Shown in pieces: positions 1 through 10,708 of a stretch of DNA of 64,000 bases. Position 1 is the stretch's first letter; each line of letters opens with the position of its first letter. The DNA comes from Rugalucina vietnamica. Lineage: Eukaryota > Mollusca > Bivalvia > Lucinida > Lucinidae. The notes under the pieces are model-generated. The model was not told the origin of the DNA and searched no databases. It saw only the letters and a program-made list of their open reading frames with translations. Both the position numbers and the translations under genes were made by a program. The stretch covers positions 59,513,817 through 59,577,816 of the forward strand of contig OZ024872.1 of assembly GCA_964017185.1 (NCBI GenBank), given 5' to 3'.

Positions 1-361
1 CATGACAGATTACTCTTTTTCTATTGTGGAAGACCTCACTTTGATTTGAACCACACACATACTAATGGGCTGAAAGGTCTAACCATTAAACCTTCTCCTT
101 CTTCCTCTCCCATCTCTCTCTACATTTATGAAAAAAAGGTGTGACAATTTATTGTAGAAATCTACAAATTTAGGAAACCCCATACTTTACAACCATTTAT
201 TACTAAATGTATAAGTAAAAATGAAGGTAATGAAGGTATGAAAGAGAAAGTGTGAGTGTAATATTTTTCTTTATAGTGCATGCATTGTAAACGGGTGAGG
301 GGGATCCCCGACCCCCTCCTCGTAATATGCGGGGTTATAAATTTACACAACACCTTACAAA
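1..361. other. Unassigned sequence
   Basis: No exon, RNA gene or recognisable repeat seen. It contains pyrimidine-rich stretches (about 91-121) and short A runs just before the MITE remnant that follows. Probably intron or flank of the PPR gene. Confidence 0.4.
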
Positions 362-575
362 AAAAACCAAAAAAAAAACAATGTGGTTTCCGAACAGGCC
401 CGACACAAACTGGCCTGTAAGATGGCTAGAGGCTGGAAATTTTGTATTTAGAAAGTAGAGAAATTGTACTATCCATGTTGCGAAAACAAAGGCACTGATC
501 AGCTTCGCAGTTACTGCAAATCTGCGCCTTTGTTTTCGCATATGCAGATTGTTGGTTTTCGCATTGTGCGGCTCT
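362..575 (-). repeat. Foldback MITE, GAGCCGC family, degraded copy
   Basis: Carries the family's core hairpin at about 479-540, with arms reading TGCGAAAACAAAGGC and GCGCCTTTGTTTTCGCA around GATCAGCTTCGCAG. The rest is also in family order: GTGGTTTCCGAACAGG, then GACACAAACTGGCCTGTA, then the hairpin, then a decayed right end GCGGCTC. The left terminal repeat is eroded into A runs. Strand follows the convention that copies with the hairpin near the low-coordinate end are plus. Noncoding; peptides read across it are artefacts. Confidence 0.75.
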
Positions 576-1013
576 AATGTCATATGCATTCTTTATGGAT
601 GATGTTGCATGTATAAGAAGTTAAAGTTTGTAAAATTTAAATATTTTGATCCGTTTGTAGCCATAAAAGAAAACGGGACTTGATTCATTTCAATCCCTGA
701 AGTGAGTTTGTGAATACTTGGTTTTGAAATTGTTTTCTTGTCATATGCCACCGAGCACAAGTGGACTGTTCTGTCCTCTGTGGTTGAGAAGCCTCAATGT
801 CATAGTGCCTAAGTCTGGTAAACTAGTACCTAAGTCTCGTAAACCAGTAAACCAGGGATTGCAAGTTCACCAGTTGTGTGTGACATAAAACAAATACTCC
901 ACTACAGCCACATGTATTCACATGGTTCATTAAAAAACTTGCCCATGCAATATACAGAGATTTTTTTCAGCTGTAAAAATTGAAAATTTCATTGAAAAAT
1001 TTTTGATATTTTT
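576..1013. other. Intronic or flanking sequence with a repeat fragment at its end
   Basis: No gene seen. About 929-1013 (ACTTGCCCATGCAATATA onward) matches 18134-18205 and is the left part of another repeat family. That family resumes at 2589 after the element inserted at 1014. Confidence 0.45.
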
Positions 1014-2588
1014 AGCTCACCTGAGCCGTTGGGCTTACAAGTTGAGCTTATAGTATACCCATGCTCCGTCGTTGTCGTTATTGTTGTCTTCATTGTCGTT
1101 CACACTTTTCTATCATCTTCTTTTCTGAAACTGCTTTGCCAATCAAATTTCATGTGTAGCATCCTCAGGAACCAAAGTTTGTATAAATGGTCTGTTCACA
1201 TGACCAAGGTGGCCGCCAGGGCTATAAATAGCAAAAACCTTTAAAAATCTTCTTCTTCTCCGGAATCAGAAGGCCTAAGATTTTGAAACTTGGCATGAAG
1301 CATCAGGCAATGGAACTCTACAAAGTTTGTATAAATCATGACCCTGGGATGACCTTGACCTATTTTACGGCAAGGTCAACTTGGGTCAACCATGCATTTG
1401 AATAGGAAAAATTAGGAAAATGTCATTTAATGGCAGAAAACTTGCTAGGAATCAGCAAATGGACAGAAGATATATGGGCCACAACGTGAGAAAATGTACC
1501 TTCAGACAATTATTTTAGTATTAGACAAACAAAGTTGCGCTGAATGTATGATGTTTCTAGAGTCTGTAACTTTTTATTTGACCAGATTATTTCATTTATT
1601 TTGTGAGTTATGACCAATTTACTATTTGAACCCTACAGACGCCATTGTCCTGAAAAATGACGTCAAAGTTGCGTAATGTTTTTCTGCACGTTAGCAGAGC
1701 TTACTTAACTCGATGCATTTGCTTAAAACTGTTTAAGTACTGGTCAGAACCTATTGCTAAGATAGAAGCATACCAACCTTACAGGCAATCCGTCGTTATT
1801 ATTTTGTCTATTTTTATGATGATGCGGTTACTATGGTTACCGTTTAACGATACATATAGCAAAATTATGTGTATTATGGGCAAAAACAAGGGCAGATAAC
1901 TCAAAATATTGACAATAAATATGTTTAAAAACTCATTCATTTGGTAGCCCAGTGTTCAAAGATTACAAATACAGTGTTATTTCTATAACGCATATTACAT
2001 ATTTTTTTCGCTTTTTGCTGCTTTCTACTAGTAATGTCAGAATGTCCGAATTATACATGTATATGACCAAAATATTCAAACATCTTCTTCTCTAAAACCG
2101 CTTGGTCAATCAAAGCCAAACTTTATGTGGAGTTTCCTTAGGAAGAGGAAATGAAAGTTTATATAAATGGTCAAGGTCACATGACCAAGATGGTTGCCAT
2201 GGCTATAAATAGCAAAAACCTTAAAAAATCCCTTTTTCAGAACCAGGAGGCCTTTGATTTTGAAACTTGGCATGAAGCATGAAGGAATGGAGGTCTACAA
2301 AATTATATAAATCATGACCCTGGGATGACCTTGACCTATTTTACAGCAAGGTCAACTTAGGTCGCCCATGCATTTGAATGGGGAAAAGTGTTAAAAAGTC
2401 ATTTGAATGGCAAAACTTGCAGTAAATTGGCAAATGGACTGAATTTTCATGATTTGAAAAGACATTGACTCCAGGGGTTATTCTGACCCTGCCCTGGGGT
2501 TATGTACATGCATATTACCATTGCAGTCAAGCAAGTTTATTTGTATATGTCTCAGGTGAGCATTTACAGGACCAATGGTCCTCTTGTC
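1014..2588 (+). mobile_element. Tandem-cored helitron-like element (AGCTCACCTGAG family)
   Basis: Starts AGCTCACCTGAGCC and ends CTCAGGTGAGC, followed by the hairpin AGGACCAATGGTCCT and CTCTTGT. These are the short inverted ends and 3' hairpin shared by all copies of this family here. The core has two roughly 460-bp units, each with CACATGACCAAG and the TGACCTTGACC...GGCAAGGTCA motif. About 1484-2050 does not match the unit and is either an unidentified insertion or a diverged part. Noncoding. Confidence 0.7.
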
Positions 2589-2755
2589 AATATTTTTGCT
2601 CAAAACAGAGATTGTGGGTACCCTTAATCTATGTTTTGGAGCAAAAATAAGAAAAATAGGTATACCCTTGCAAAACCCAGTTTTTCTATATAAAAGTGGG
2701 GTTTAAAGGGGTATACATTTCACAGACATGTTTTCCTGATGGAACAATGTTTTGC
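2589..2755 (+). repeat. Repeat fragment (GATTGTGGGTAC / GGGGTATACATTTCACAGACATG family)
   Basis: Right part of a repeat also seen at 18131-18420, 48230-48375 and 51780-51960. Shared words are GATTGTGGGTACCC, TATATAAAAGTGGGG and GGGGTATACATTTCACAGAC. Its left part lies at about 929-1013, so the element at 1014-2588 appears to have landed inside it. Class unknown. Confidence 0.55.
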
Positions 2756-2787
2756 TAGGTATTTCTCATATTTCTTTTAATTTTTAG

Positions 2788-2875
2788 CTCCTTGAATTTG
2801 GAAGCCAATGATATGACATATGCCAATCTGCTATTGGCGTATGCAGAGAGAGGTGATGTTACCAAGATTATGAGG
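2788..2875 (+). CDS. LRPPRC-like: LRPPRC-like gene, exon A (partial gene)
   Basis: An 88-bp exon between a pyrimidine-rich acceptor (TTTTAATTTTTAG) and a GTAGGT donor. The first base completes a codon from an upstream exon; 29 codons follow and end in phase 0. The peptide contains DMTYANLLLAYAERGD, a typical pentatricopeptide helix that aligns with the human LRPPRC segment ending in LLNAYAEKGD. LRPPRC is a mitochondrial PPR protein that stabilises and chaperones mitochondrial mRNAs together with SLIRP. This is the first exon visible; earlier exons lie outside the window or were not recognised. The identification rests on recall of the family and on the in-phase chain of six exons. Confidence 0.8.
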
Positions 2876-2900
2876 GTAGGTTAAGAACACGATTGGAACT

Positions 2901-3130
2901 GTGACGCGTGAAAACCGGTCTTCTGAGTTTCCGACCAGGTCTGACACAAAATGGTTTGTACAGTCACACAAGAAGGCTAGAAGCTTGAAATTTTGGACTT
3001 AAGAAGAGGACTAATGTTACTATCCGAGTAGCGAAAACAAAGGCGCTGATCAGTTGTGCAGTTACTGCACAACTAATCTGCGCCTTTGTTTTCACATAGG
3101 TGAAAATCTGGTTTTCTCATGAAGTGGCTC
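2901..3130 (-). repeat. Foldback MITE, GAGCCGC family
   Basis: Full-length but diverged copy that starts 25 bp after the donor of exon A. Left end GTGACGCGTGAAAACCGG, core hairpin AACAAAGGCGCTGATCAG... / ...GCGCCTTTGTTTTC at about 3030-3100, right end GAAGTGGCTC. No clear 4-bp duplication remains. Confidence 0.75.
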
Positions 3131-3264
3131 ATTGATGGCCAGGTATGGTTACTCTGAGAGTAAAACACTCCAATTTGCATTTAATAGCAACCGCAAAACA
3201 CAGAATAATCTCATTTTGAATCAGAATGCAGATTTAGGTTTTGTCACAGCATATCCATATATAT
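3131..3264. other. Short intronic sequence between two MITE copies
   Basis: No gene or repeat recognised. Confidence 0.4.
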
Positions 3265-3425
3265 GAGCCGCATCATGGGAAAACCATATTTTTGCCTATG
3301 CAAAAACAAAGACGCAGGTCAGCTGTGCAGTAACTGTAATCAGCCCCTTTGTTTTCACTACACAGATAGTACAATCCCTCTTCTTCCTAAATACCAAATT
3401 CCAAGTTTCTAGCCATCTTCTGTAC
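3265..3425 (+). repeat. Foldback MITE, left part only
   Basis: Begins GAGCCGCATCATGGGAAAACC after ATAT. It includes the core hairpin AACAAAGACGCAGGTCAG... / ...CCCCTTTGTTTTCAC and continues to TTCTGTAC, where the family sequence stops and the GGGTGGCACTAAACACC element begins. The expected right end is missing downstream. Confidence 0.75.
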
Positions 3426-3556
3426 CGGGTGGCACTAAACACCACAAACCACCACAAACTACCACAAACCACCACAAACTACCACAAACCACCACAAACC
3501 ACACCAAAAACCACCACAAACCTCTCCACAAACCAACTTAAAGCCCAAATTTATCA
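3426..3556 (+). repeat. (ACCACAAACC)n minisatellite element
   Basis: Starts CGGGTGGCACTAAACACC, followed by imperfect ACCACAAACC/ACCACAAACT units (3441-3535) and AACTTAAAGCCCAAATTT. The same element lies in reverse orientation at about 17852-17984, again fused to a broken GAGCCGC-family MITE. Noncoding. Confidence 0.7.
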
Positions 3557-4118
3557 TTTACAGTATAAAAAGTTCAAAAGAAATATAGATCAAGTGATAG
3601 AGGAAAAAGTTTAAGATGAGAGCACTGAAGTATGTCTGTGAAATAGCTGTGGAAGACGAAGAAAAATACTAATTGATTATACATGTATTTTGCAATATCT
3701 ATCTCTGATTTTTCAGAAGAAACAACAAAATGATGAGATATAAATTCAAACTTTATATTTATTTATAAATATACATGTAGTTTGAAATAGGAGCCACAAC
3801 ATAACAAAACTCTTGTCATAGATTCAGGACAATTCCTATAAATTGTCAGTACAAAATATGACTTGAGATTTCAAGTTTCTGTTTTAGAAAGTAGATGGAC
3901 TGCATTTACTGGAAACAGTGGTGCATCATGAACAGCAGCTCAGCTACTGTGTAGCTGATCTGTACCTATTATTTTGAAGATTATTATCTAATTTTCTACT
4001 TGTCTCCACTCAACATCTTTCATTGAAATGGCCATTGGTGAGTGTTCTTTGGAGTAAAAATGTTTTAGACAGAAATATTTTTAGCATAATGGTCATTTTT
4101 TGATGAAAGAGCTATTTT
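3557..4118. other. Intronic sequence, nothing recognised
   Basis: AT-rich DNA without a supported exon, RNA gene or clear repeat. Confidence 0.4.
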
Positions 4119-4256
4119 GTCAGGTGGTTTTTCTCCGGGTTCTCCCGTTTTCGCCCCACCTACTAATTAACTTGTTTCATATGAGCTGAAATAATCTTGA
4201 AAGGGACGTTAAACTGAATCCAAAAATCCAAAATAAAATATAATAAAATTTCACTT
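4119..4256 (+). repeat. SINE, 5'-truncated 3' region
   Basis: Matches the body and tail of the tRNA-headed SINE at 29145-29374: CAGGTGGTTTTTCTCCGGG, CTCCCGTTTTCGCCC, CCACCTACTAATTAACT, GCTGAAATAATCTTGAAAGG and an AATAAAAT-rich tail. The central TTTTTCTCCGGGTTCTCC resembles the conserved central domain of V-type SINEs, known in molluscs as RUDI-like; that family name is an inference. Confidence 0.65.
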
Positions 4257-4914
4257 TTTCTAGTTTTGAAAATTAAGGATAGATAATAATCATCTATATT
4301 TTCCTCTTTTTTTTGTTCATTCTATTAAACAATTATTTGACAATTATCATAATTTCTTAATCAGATACAGTGGCAGATTTATTTATAGTCATGTTATCAT
4401 GCAGTGTAGCTGCTAATTAATTAATTAATTAGTTTTCTCAGCATGTTTTACACTGGCTAATGGAATGTGAAGAAATAAACAAAAGTATTATAGATAGTGT
4501 TGTAACGATGATCGAGTAAAATCGAAAATTGAAAAAAAAATAGTCCAGGTCGGCGCCAATCGATTATGCTGTCCAGGAATCTATTGTCGTTTACAGTAGG
4601 GCCCCTCATTCGCCGAAATTCAACAAAAACAGTGTTAGAAATAAGGAATTGACATGGGTTGCAACGTCGGCAAGCCAAGTTTAATGCAATCATGGTAGGG
4701 TGCCTGCTGGGCAACCTGAAATTCATTTCCGGCGATTGATTTCTTAGGGATACACAACATCCCGCAGATGGTAAACGAGATCATTAAACAAAGTTGTCAA
4801 ACCCACCCTTCCATTTTAAATTCTAAATCCTGTCAATTTACAAAAATCAAGCAAGTTTGTGCCATATTTATTGAAACCAGAATCTTCAGATGTATGCTGC
4901 ATAGGAATGTCTAG
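4257..4914. other. Intronic sequence, nothing recognised
   Basis: AT-rich. It contains TTAATTAATTAATTAG near 4417 and a more GC-rich patch at about 4540-4760 whose minus-strand frame (4457-4726) shows no known domain. No feature supported. Confidence 0.35.
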
Positions 4915-5317
4915 TTAATAGTCATCGGGAAGTACATGCATATGAACGGAATTATCATCTTCGACATAATCTGGATATGAAGCAGTGCCGGCATTGAAGT
5001 CACCACATATTAAAAATGTACACCTATTATCTGTGATATTTTGAATATGAACAACATGTTCTGAAATTCTATCAAAAATATCTGTATTATCTATCATCCC
5101 CTGTCTACTTGAGCCTTCAGGTACATTATAACAAACACAACAAACACAGAAAGACATCATCATCCTGATCAAAATAAATACCATCAAGTCTTTAGCCAAA
5201 TAATGTCACCACTATCCAGTAAAAACAGAGCATTGTCGGACACTAGTTCATGCCAGATACAATGTATATGCAATTAAACCTGAATTTCTTTTTGTGTTTG
5301 GTTTTTGATTGTTCTAT
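4915..5317 (-). pseudogene. Decayed CR1-like LINE: endonuclease C-terminal part
   Basis: Minus-strand remains of an apurinic-type endonuclease. The frame contains VCYNVPEGSSRQGMIDNTDI and FLICGDFNAGTASYPDYVED; the GDFN motif holds the metal-binding and catalytic Asp/Asn. Upstream, at about 5200-5260, further residues (DNALFLLDSGDIIWLK) appear in another frame, so at least one frameshift is present. It ends in HVLPDDY and a stop at 4915, with no reverse transcriptase after it, so the copy is truncated as well as broken. It continues across the MITE at 5318-6268 into 6269-6433. Confidence 0.75.
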
Positions 5318-6268
5318 TTAAGGATGTTCGCTGCTAACGTTTGACATTTCGGAACTTCCGGTTTTTCTTTTGTTGAATATCTCGTAAACGGTTGCAGATA
5401 TTTTCCTAATATTTTATATTTAGATACATATCGATGATATGCATTGAATGAGCCATGAAAATTGTCAATCTAAGAAACTTCATTTTTTCACCCCATTTTC
5501 TGCAACATTTCAGAAAATTTTAGTTGTCAGTAAAATTTAGGGGGTAGGGTACATTAAACTTGAATATTACACATCTTCAAATTAATTGCACTAGTTCGAT
5601 GTTTATTTTAGCTGCAGTATATGTGTACATGGTCTTCTAAGTCAGTCTTTGGGTCTTTGGTGTGCTGGTTATAAAATTTTAGGTGGTTTTATGAAATGGG
5701 CTTTAAGAAACAAAACAACCGAAAAAAAGGCTGAAAATGGCGATTTTCAAGTTGTTGGTTCTCTCCTATATGCACACTACCCTATATATTTCTTTCTTTT
5801 ATTCGAACAATATTACCAAGTTCTATGTCGTGTGAAAATTCAAGAAAAAGTTTGAATCAACAAATATGGGTTTGCCACATTTCAAAATATTGATTTTTTC
5901 CGACTTTTCAAATATGGGGGTAGGGTTGGAAAAGGAATCATAAAATTTTGTCATCCACTTCAAGTTGCAAATTTTTCTATGCTTTTGGTCCAAAATAGTC
6001 TGATACGTAAATACTATGACTTTGGAAAGCATTCTAGGTGTATTTTTGTTCAAGACAGGTATGTTTCAAAGATTTAAAAATTAAATTAATTTGACTAAAT
6101 TTAAAACATGGTGCTCAGAGGTCTCATTCAGAGGCCTGTAGCTTGAAAAAATGCACACTACCCTATATTTATTTTGTTATCAAATGGCTTGTGTTGTATT
6201 TTGGAATCAAAAAAGAGGGGTTGGAAAAAAAGTTTGAATACTTTTTCTTTGGCAGCGAACATCCTTAA
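5318..6268. mobile_element. DNA transposon-like element with TTAA duplication
   Basis: Ends are perfect inverted repeats: GGATGTTCGCTGC at 5322-5334 and GCAGCGAACATCC at 6252-6264. They are flanked by TTAA at 5318-5321 and 6265-6268. The element interrupts a LINE endonuclease that resumes on both sides. Inside are inverted or repeated blocks such as TGCACACTACCCTATAT at about 5770 and 6152. No transposase frame. TTAA duplications are typical of piggyBac and of some other superfamilies, so class is not settled. About 943 bp between the TTAA copies. Confidence 0.8.
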
Positions 6269-6433
6269 TTTAAAAGTTTGAACTCCATTTACCTCGACAC
6301 ATGCCTCATCACTCAACCATGTCTCAGTCATAAGAACAATATCATTTCCTTTGAAAATGTCTTGAAGCTCTTTTGATTGCAACTTATTTGAGTTTTTCGA
6401 AACAAGGCCCTGTATATTTATAATGTGTCTCAC
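6269..6433 (-). pseudogene. Decayed CR1-like LINE: endonuclease N-terminal part
   Basis: The frame reads NIQGLVSKNSNKLQSKEL and IVLMTETWLSDEA. The N..GL and TETWL patterns are the N-terminal motifs of LINE endonucleases, with the catalytic Glu in TETW. After about 55 residues it runs into the TTAA element and is then lost. Together with 4915-5317 it forms one broken endonuclease domain. Confidence 0.75.
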
Positions 6434-6567
6434 AATGTAGAATTAATAATTAAAATGATAAAGAATAATATATAAATATAATATACAAATATTGTGTAAT
6501 AAATAAACAAAATAAATAAAATTACATTTAGTTTTAAGATCTATACATGTTTTGACCTTATATATAG

Positions 6568-6860
6568 CTATGATAAACAGAAGCACTTCAGTAAATTAGC
6601 CCTAATTGATACATAAGTGGTGATAATGAAGTAATTGGTCACACTTATTACCTCTGATATCCTCATAATTGCTGCACTGTAGTCATCTCCTGCACACTTT
6701 GAACAAAAGTATCCTGACTTGGCTGAAATGAGCACTTGCATGTCCCTAGATGACAGTTTTTCACATTTTGCATGGAACCAAAACTCACAATTAGAACACA
6801 ACACACTATTTGAACTGCAGTTCAATTTACATTTTCCACAAGGATTTCAAACCATTTTGA
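6568..6860 (-). pseudogene. Decayed CR1-like LINE: PHD-type zinc finger of the N-terminal region
   Basis: Minus-strand frame with CGKCKLNCSS, VLCSNCEFWFHAKCEKLS and YFCSKC. The spacing (C-x2-C, C-x2-C, H-x2-C, C-x2-C) fits a PHD finger. PHD fingers sit in the first ORF or N-terminus of many CR1-clade LINEs, and the endonuclease fragment follows on the same strand at 6433. No start or complete ORF. The 3' tail of another LINE begins about 60 bp further right, at 6921. Confidence 0.65.
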
Positions 6861-6906
6861 ATGTGACACTGATTTACAGAAATATACTGATAGAAATAAC
6901 CATAGG

Positions 6907-6920
6907 TTGTGGAAGCAAAG
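6907..6920. repeat. Target-site duplication of the I-type LINE (3' side)
   Basis: TTGTGGAAGCAAAG, identical to 16351-16364. The next base is T on both sides, so the duplication may be 15 bp. Confidence 0.85.
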
Positions 6921-9157
6921 TAGTAGTAGTAAAGATTAGGCTTTTAACGTCATCCTGGGCCAAACGGACTTAATCCATATTCCCACCACAAGGACGCAGT
7001 TAAAGTGCTCCAAGGCTACAAATCATGGCTAAGACAAGCGAAGTGCAAATCGTGCTGTCCGCCGGGGGCCTTAACTTAACTTAACCAGACACTGGATGAA
7101 CGTGTCTTTAAAGTGGAGCACTGCCTTTTCGAAATTTTGAACGCCAAGTCTAAAGTTGAGCCTAAATGTAATAGGTAATCGGTGCCAATTTGGCTGCAAA
7201 TCGTGATTACACTATTATGCTCAAGAGCATAAGTAGGTCATGTCAGACTTATGCTCTTAGTTTTGTCGCTGTGTGTTTTTGGCTTATAAGGGAGGCCAGA
7301 TGAATGGGCCTTTAGTGGTATCATACTTGGGCTGTATGAGATAAGAGTGGTGAGGGCGACTATGTGGTAAGTTATCATCCTATGTAGAGTCATCATGGCC
7401 GAGGAGAGGAAGGCGTCCTGAGAAAGGTGGCGTCGTCTTGTCGCAGTTCTGTCCCCCTTGACACATCCAGAAACCTTAGGCGGGTATTAAAGCAATGCAG
7501 TGAAACTGTTTGAAGCGTTGTTTCACTGGGTGTGATTCAGAGTTAGCTCCTTTTGATATCGTTACTGGGTCTAGGAGCTTTACTCTTGTGTTTTTGTTTT
7601 TTTTTTTTAACTTTTTGACTCCCGCGGCCTAAAGGTCGGCTTCGGAACGTGAAACAGTTGGGGTTGCCATGATATAAAAAGACTGTTTCACTAAGCCTGA
7701 GTTAATTTTCGTATATCACCAAGCCATTTTTTGCTTATGGGGGTTTGGATGGGTCTGGACATTGATTTATGGGCGTAACCAATCAGGGTAGGACCCGGCT
7801 AAGTCCTGATAAAGTTTGTATCCAATATAAGTTAGATTATACTCAATCTGTTTTCTTTGTTTGTGTAAGTTTCGAGGGTAGACTATGTATTGCTACCCTT
7901 AGGCCAGGGGTTGGGTGGACCGTTACATAGAGAGTATTATGTGTTAGTGGGTCAGATGATGTTCGCATTGTAGTTGGTTCTGGGTTCCCTAGAATTCGGC
8001 CTGAGAGCTCCGACCATTAGGCCGTTTCACTGAGACTTTCATCTAGGGTTTACCCTCACACGTTGTACCATGGTTTAGATAGAGGTGTGATCACTCGATT
8101 AAGGTAGATAGAGGTGTGATCACTCGGTCTGCTTGCGTATAGTGAGAGTTTAGGTAGAGATAGCTGTTAATAAATCCAGGAGGTGTTTGCTGCTTTTCCG
8201 GACCGACACCGAGGATGAACCCGAGTGCCTGAAAGTCCTCATAGAAACGTCGAGTTGAGATACCGCACCTACACCGAGCAGTTGGAGGTACCTACAAATA
8301 CGCTCATTAGCTGCCCCAATATCACAGTATACAAGTGAAGACATACGAATGTACATGGTGTATGTAATACAATGCTATTTACATGCAATGAAAAAGTACA
8401 TGTGTTTAAATATCATTTTTATTTAAAGATTCCTCAAATGGGTGCTCGCCGGAGTGATTAAGAGTGCGAAAGACGAGAGAATGTGAAGTGTCCTACTTCA
8501 TGTATCTACCCCATGAACGATGGTCTAGGATAGCCAGGGTCCCAGTATAGTAACAGCCACTCCTGTGCGTGCTTTAACCAGACGGAATTACTATCCCCGG
8601 CCACTGTTATGGGAAGAGGAGTGAAAACAGAGAGAGATAGTCAAAATTACAAATATAGTCTTAAAACAGTGAAAATATCTCGAAAGAAAGCCTTATATAA
8701 TGTCCTATGGTGTTGTATGGTGTGATATGTGCTCCCTCCGAGCTCAAAAATCAAATTGTAGCAGTTGACCTAGATTTCCTTATATACTCCGGCGAGCGCG
8801 GCCCCAAGTGAGAGCATCAAAACAAAGGTGGTAAAAGTGAAAGTAGAAAAGTCATAACTTTGAAACAAAGTATCTTGATCAAAACTTGGTAAAAATGTAT
8901 GAGATTTGGATTGGTAGTAGTTTGGAGAGTTTTTAAATAAATGGCCGTTTCAGATTTTTGATAAAGGTCCTAGATATTTAATAAGAATGGGTCAAAAATG
9001 ACTTTCTGCTTGTTTGTAAAGTTGTTGATTTTCGGAAAATGAGAAAGTCGGTAAGTAGGTCAGGGTGTCTGTGACGTCATAAGTCAATAATGTGACCAAT
9101 TTAACCAATTTAAAGTACATTTGAAACCTTGGAGTGTTGAAAAAGATCGTTTTTGAG

Positions 9158-9191
<34 letters not shown>

Positions 9192-10132
9192 GCTATATCA
9201 AGAAAAGTAGTAAATATGATAAAATATTAAACTGCAATCATTCAATTCCTATTTTGCTGGGGAATGGGGGTGTATGTACATACGTCAGATAGAAAGAAGG
9301 AGAGAAGGAATTGATAGGAGATGAGAGTCCTAGTTGTGGTTCTTCTTCTTCTTCTTCTTAGTTCTAGGAGACGTGATATTTTTGAATTTTGTGATCTTTT
9401 TTTGTGGGCATGAAAAAAATCTACTTCTCACATACTATCATCTTGCATACAATAATAATAGATATGTTGGATAAGTACAATCTAGTATTAATAGTACAAT
9501 AAAATAACATACATGAATACAAAAATACAAATACAAATACATGGTGAAAAGTGCACAAGTACATATTATATACAAGGTGTGGCTATCTACAGTGGCCTAA
9601 CAGCGGATGTCCCTATAGATGGAGTCTAAGAACACCCATTTGCGAGAACAGCCCAGCCCTCGTACGGGACTTGTCGCGAGGGACAGTGCGCTAATAAAAG
9701 GCAGCCAGTATCCAATCCTTGTACCGTAGTACGTACAAAAAAACAAGCGGAGGTAGGTATAAGAACCCGTACGATTGCCAAACTATTCCCGCCCATGTAT
9801 TGTGTTCCCTCGCTCCACTCCCAGAGTCCTATCCCTGTTTTATATAAGCCCAGGTCCTCCCGCCACTATACTCTGGGATGGCCCTGTAACATAGTTGCAA
9901 AAAGGATAAAAACTAAAACAAACAAATATATGACCCGTGGTGCCAGGGAGCGAATATCCTGATATTGGTAGCGTACACCACAGTTACACCATTACCAAGT
10001 CGGTCCGAAGACACCTCCTACTCCCCAGAATTGCAAACCTTAGAGAAGATGGGTAAGTCGATAGGATAGGATATAGGCTCATGATAGTGTATATAAATGT
10101 TGTAACTCGTACATGTATATATGTAACTTGTA

Positions 10133-10176
<44 letters not shown>

Positions 10177-10708
10177 GGCACTCCGCCATCGGTGCTGGGG
10201 TGCATGTGGTATTACCCATGATGCTGCCTGAGATAGCACCAGACGAATTTAATCGAAGCCGCTTCCCGTTTGCCGCGCCACAGGTGTAGCATGCACTGGT
10301 TTTTCCCAGCTGCCTCTGTCAGAGCGTAATAAATGTAACATAAATAAGTTTAGAATGTATAGTATAATAGAGGGGGTGAGGATAGGGTCCCGGATGCGTG
10401 CGGGGCAGCACATCCGGGTGAGAAAGAGTATAAAAATAAGAAAAAATACCAGATAATATGAATTATCTAGTAAAGAAAAATTCAAAAATGGCCCTGGGCT
10501 TTCGCTCATAAAAACATATGCCGTATCACGCACGGCTAGAGCGAAATATATATGATGCTACAGTGATTGGCCTGCAAAGACTGCCCGCTGTAGCATCCCC
10601 TCTGTGTCTTCTCTGTCTCCTTAAACAAAAACCTTAAAATCTGACATACAAAAAATCTTAAAACTTAACAATGGTAATGTAGTGGAAAAAAATATACAGT
10701 AGCAGCAT
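6921..10708 (-). other. Long 3' untranslated region of the I-type LINE
   Basis: About 3.8 kb between the ORF2 stop and the 3' duplication, with no supported ORF. It holds A runs on the plus strand at about 9161-9190 and 10134-10173 (T runs in the element), a (TTC)n stretch at 9342-9358, and a short direct repeat GATAGAGGTGTGATCACTCG at about 8078 and 8108. It is much longer than usual for a LINE, so it may contain a second insertion, but I found no clear internal border. Confidence 0.6.

Noticed and set aside
4457..4726. 89-codon minus-strand frame
   Set aside because: No recognised domain, no splice signals, composition not distinct from the surrounding intron.
10134..10173. Poly(A) tail of the minus-strand LINE
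   Set aside because: A runs on the plus strand are T runs in the element. The real 3' end is at 6921, beside the duplicated target site, with a TAC-type tail.
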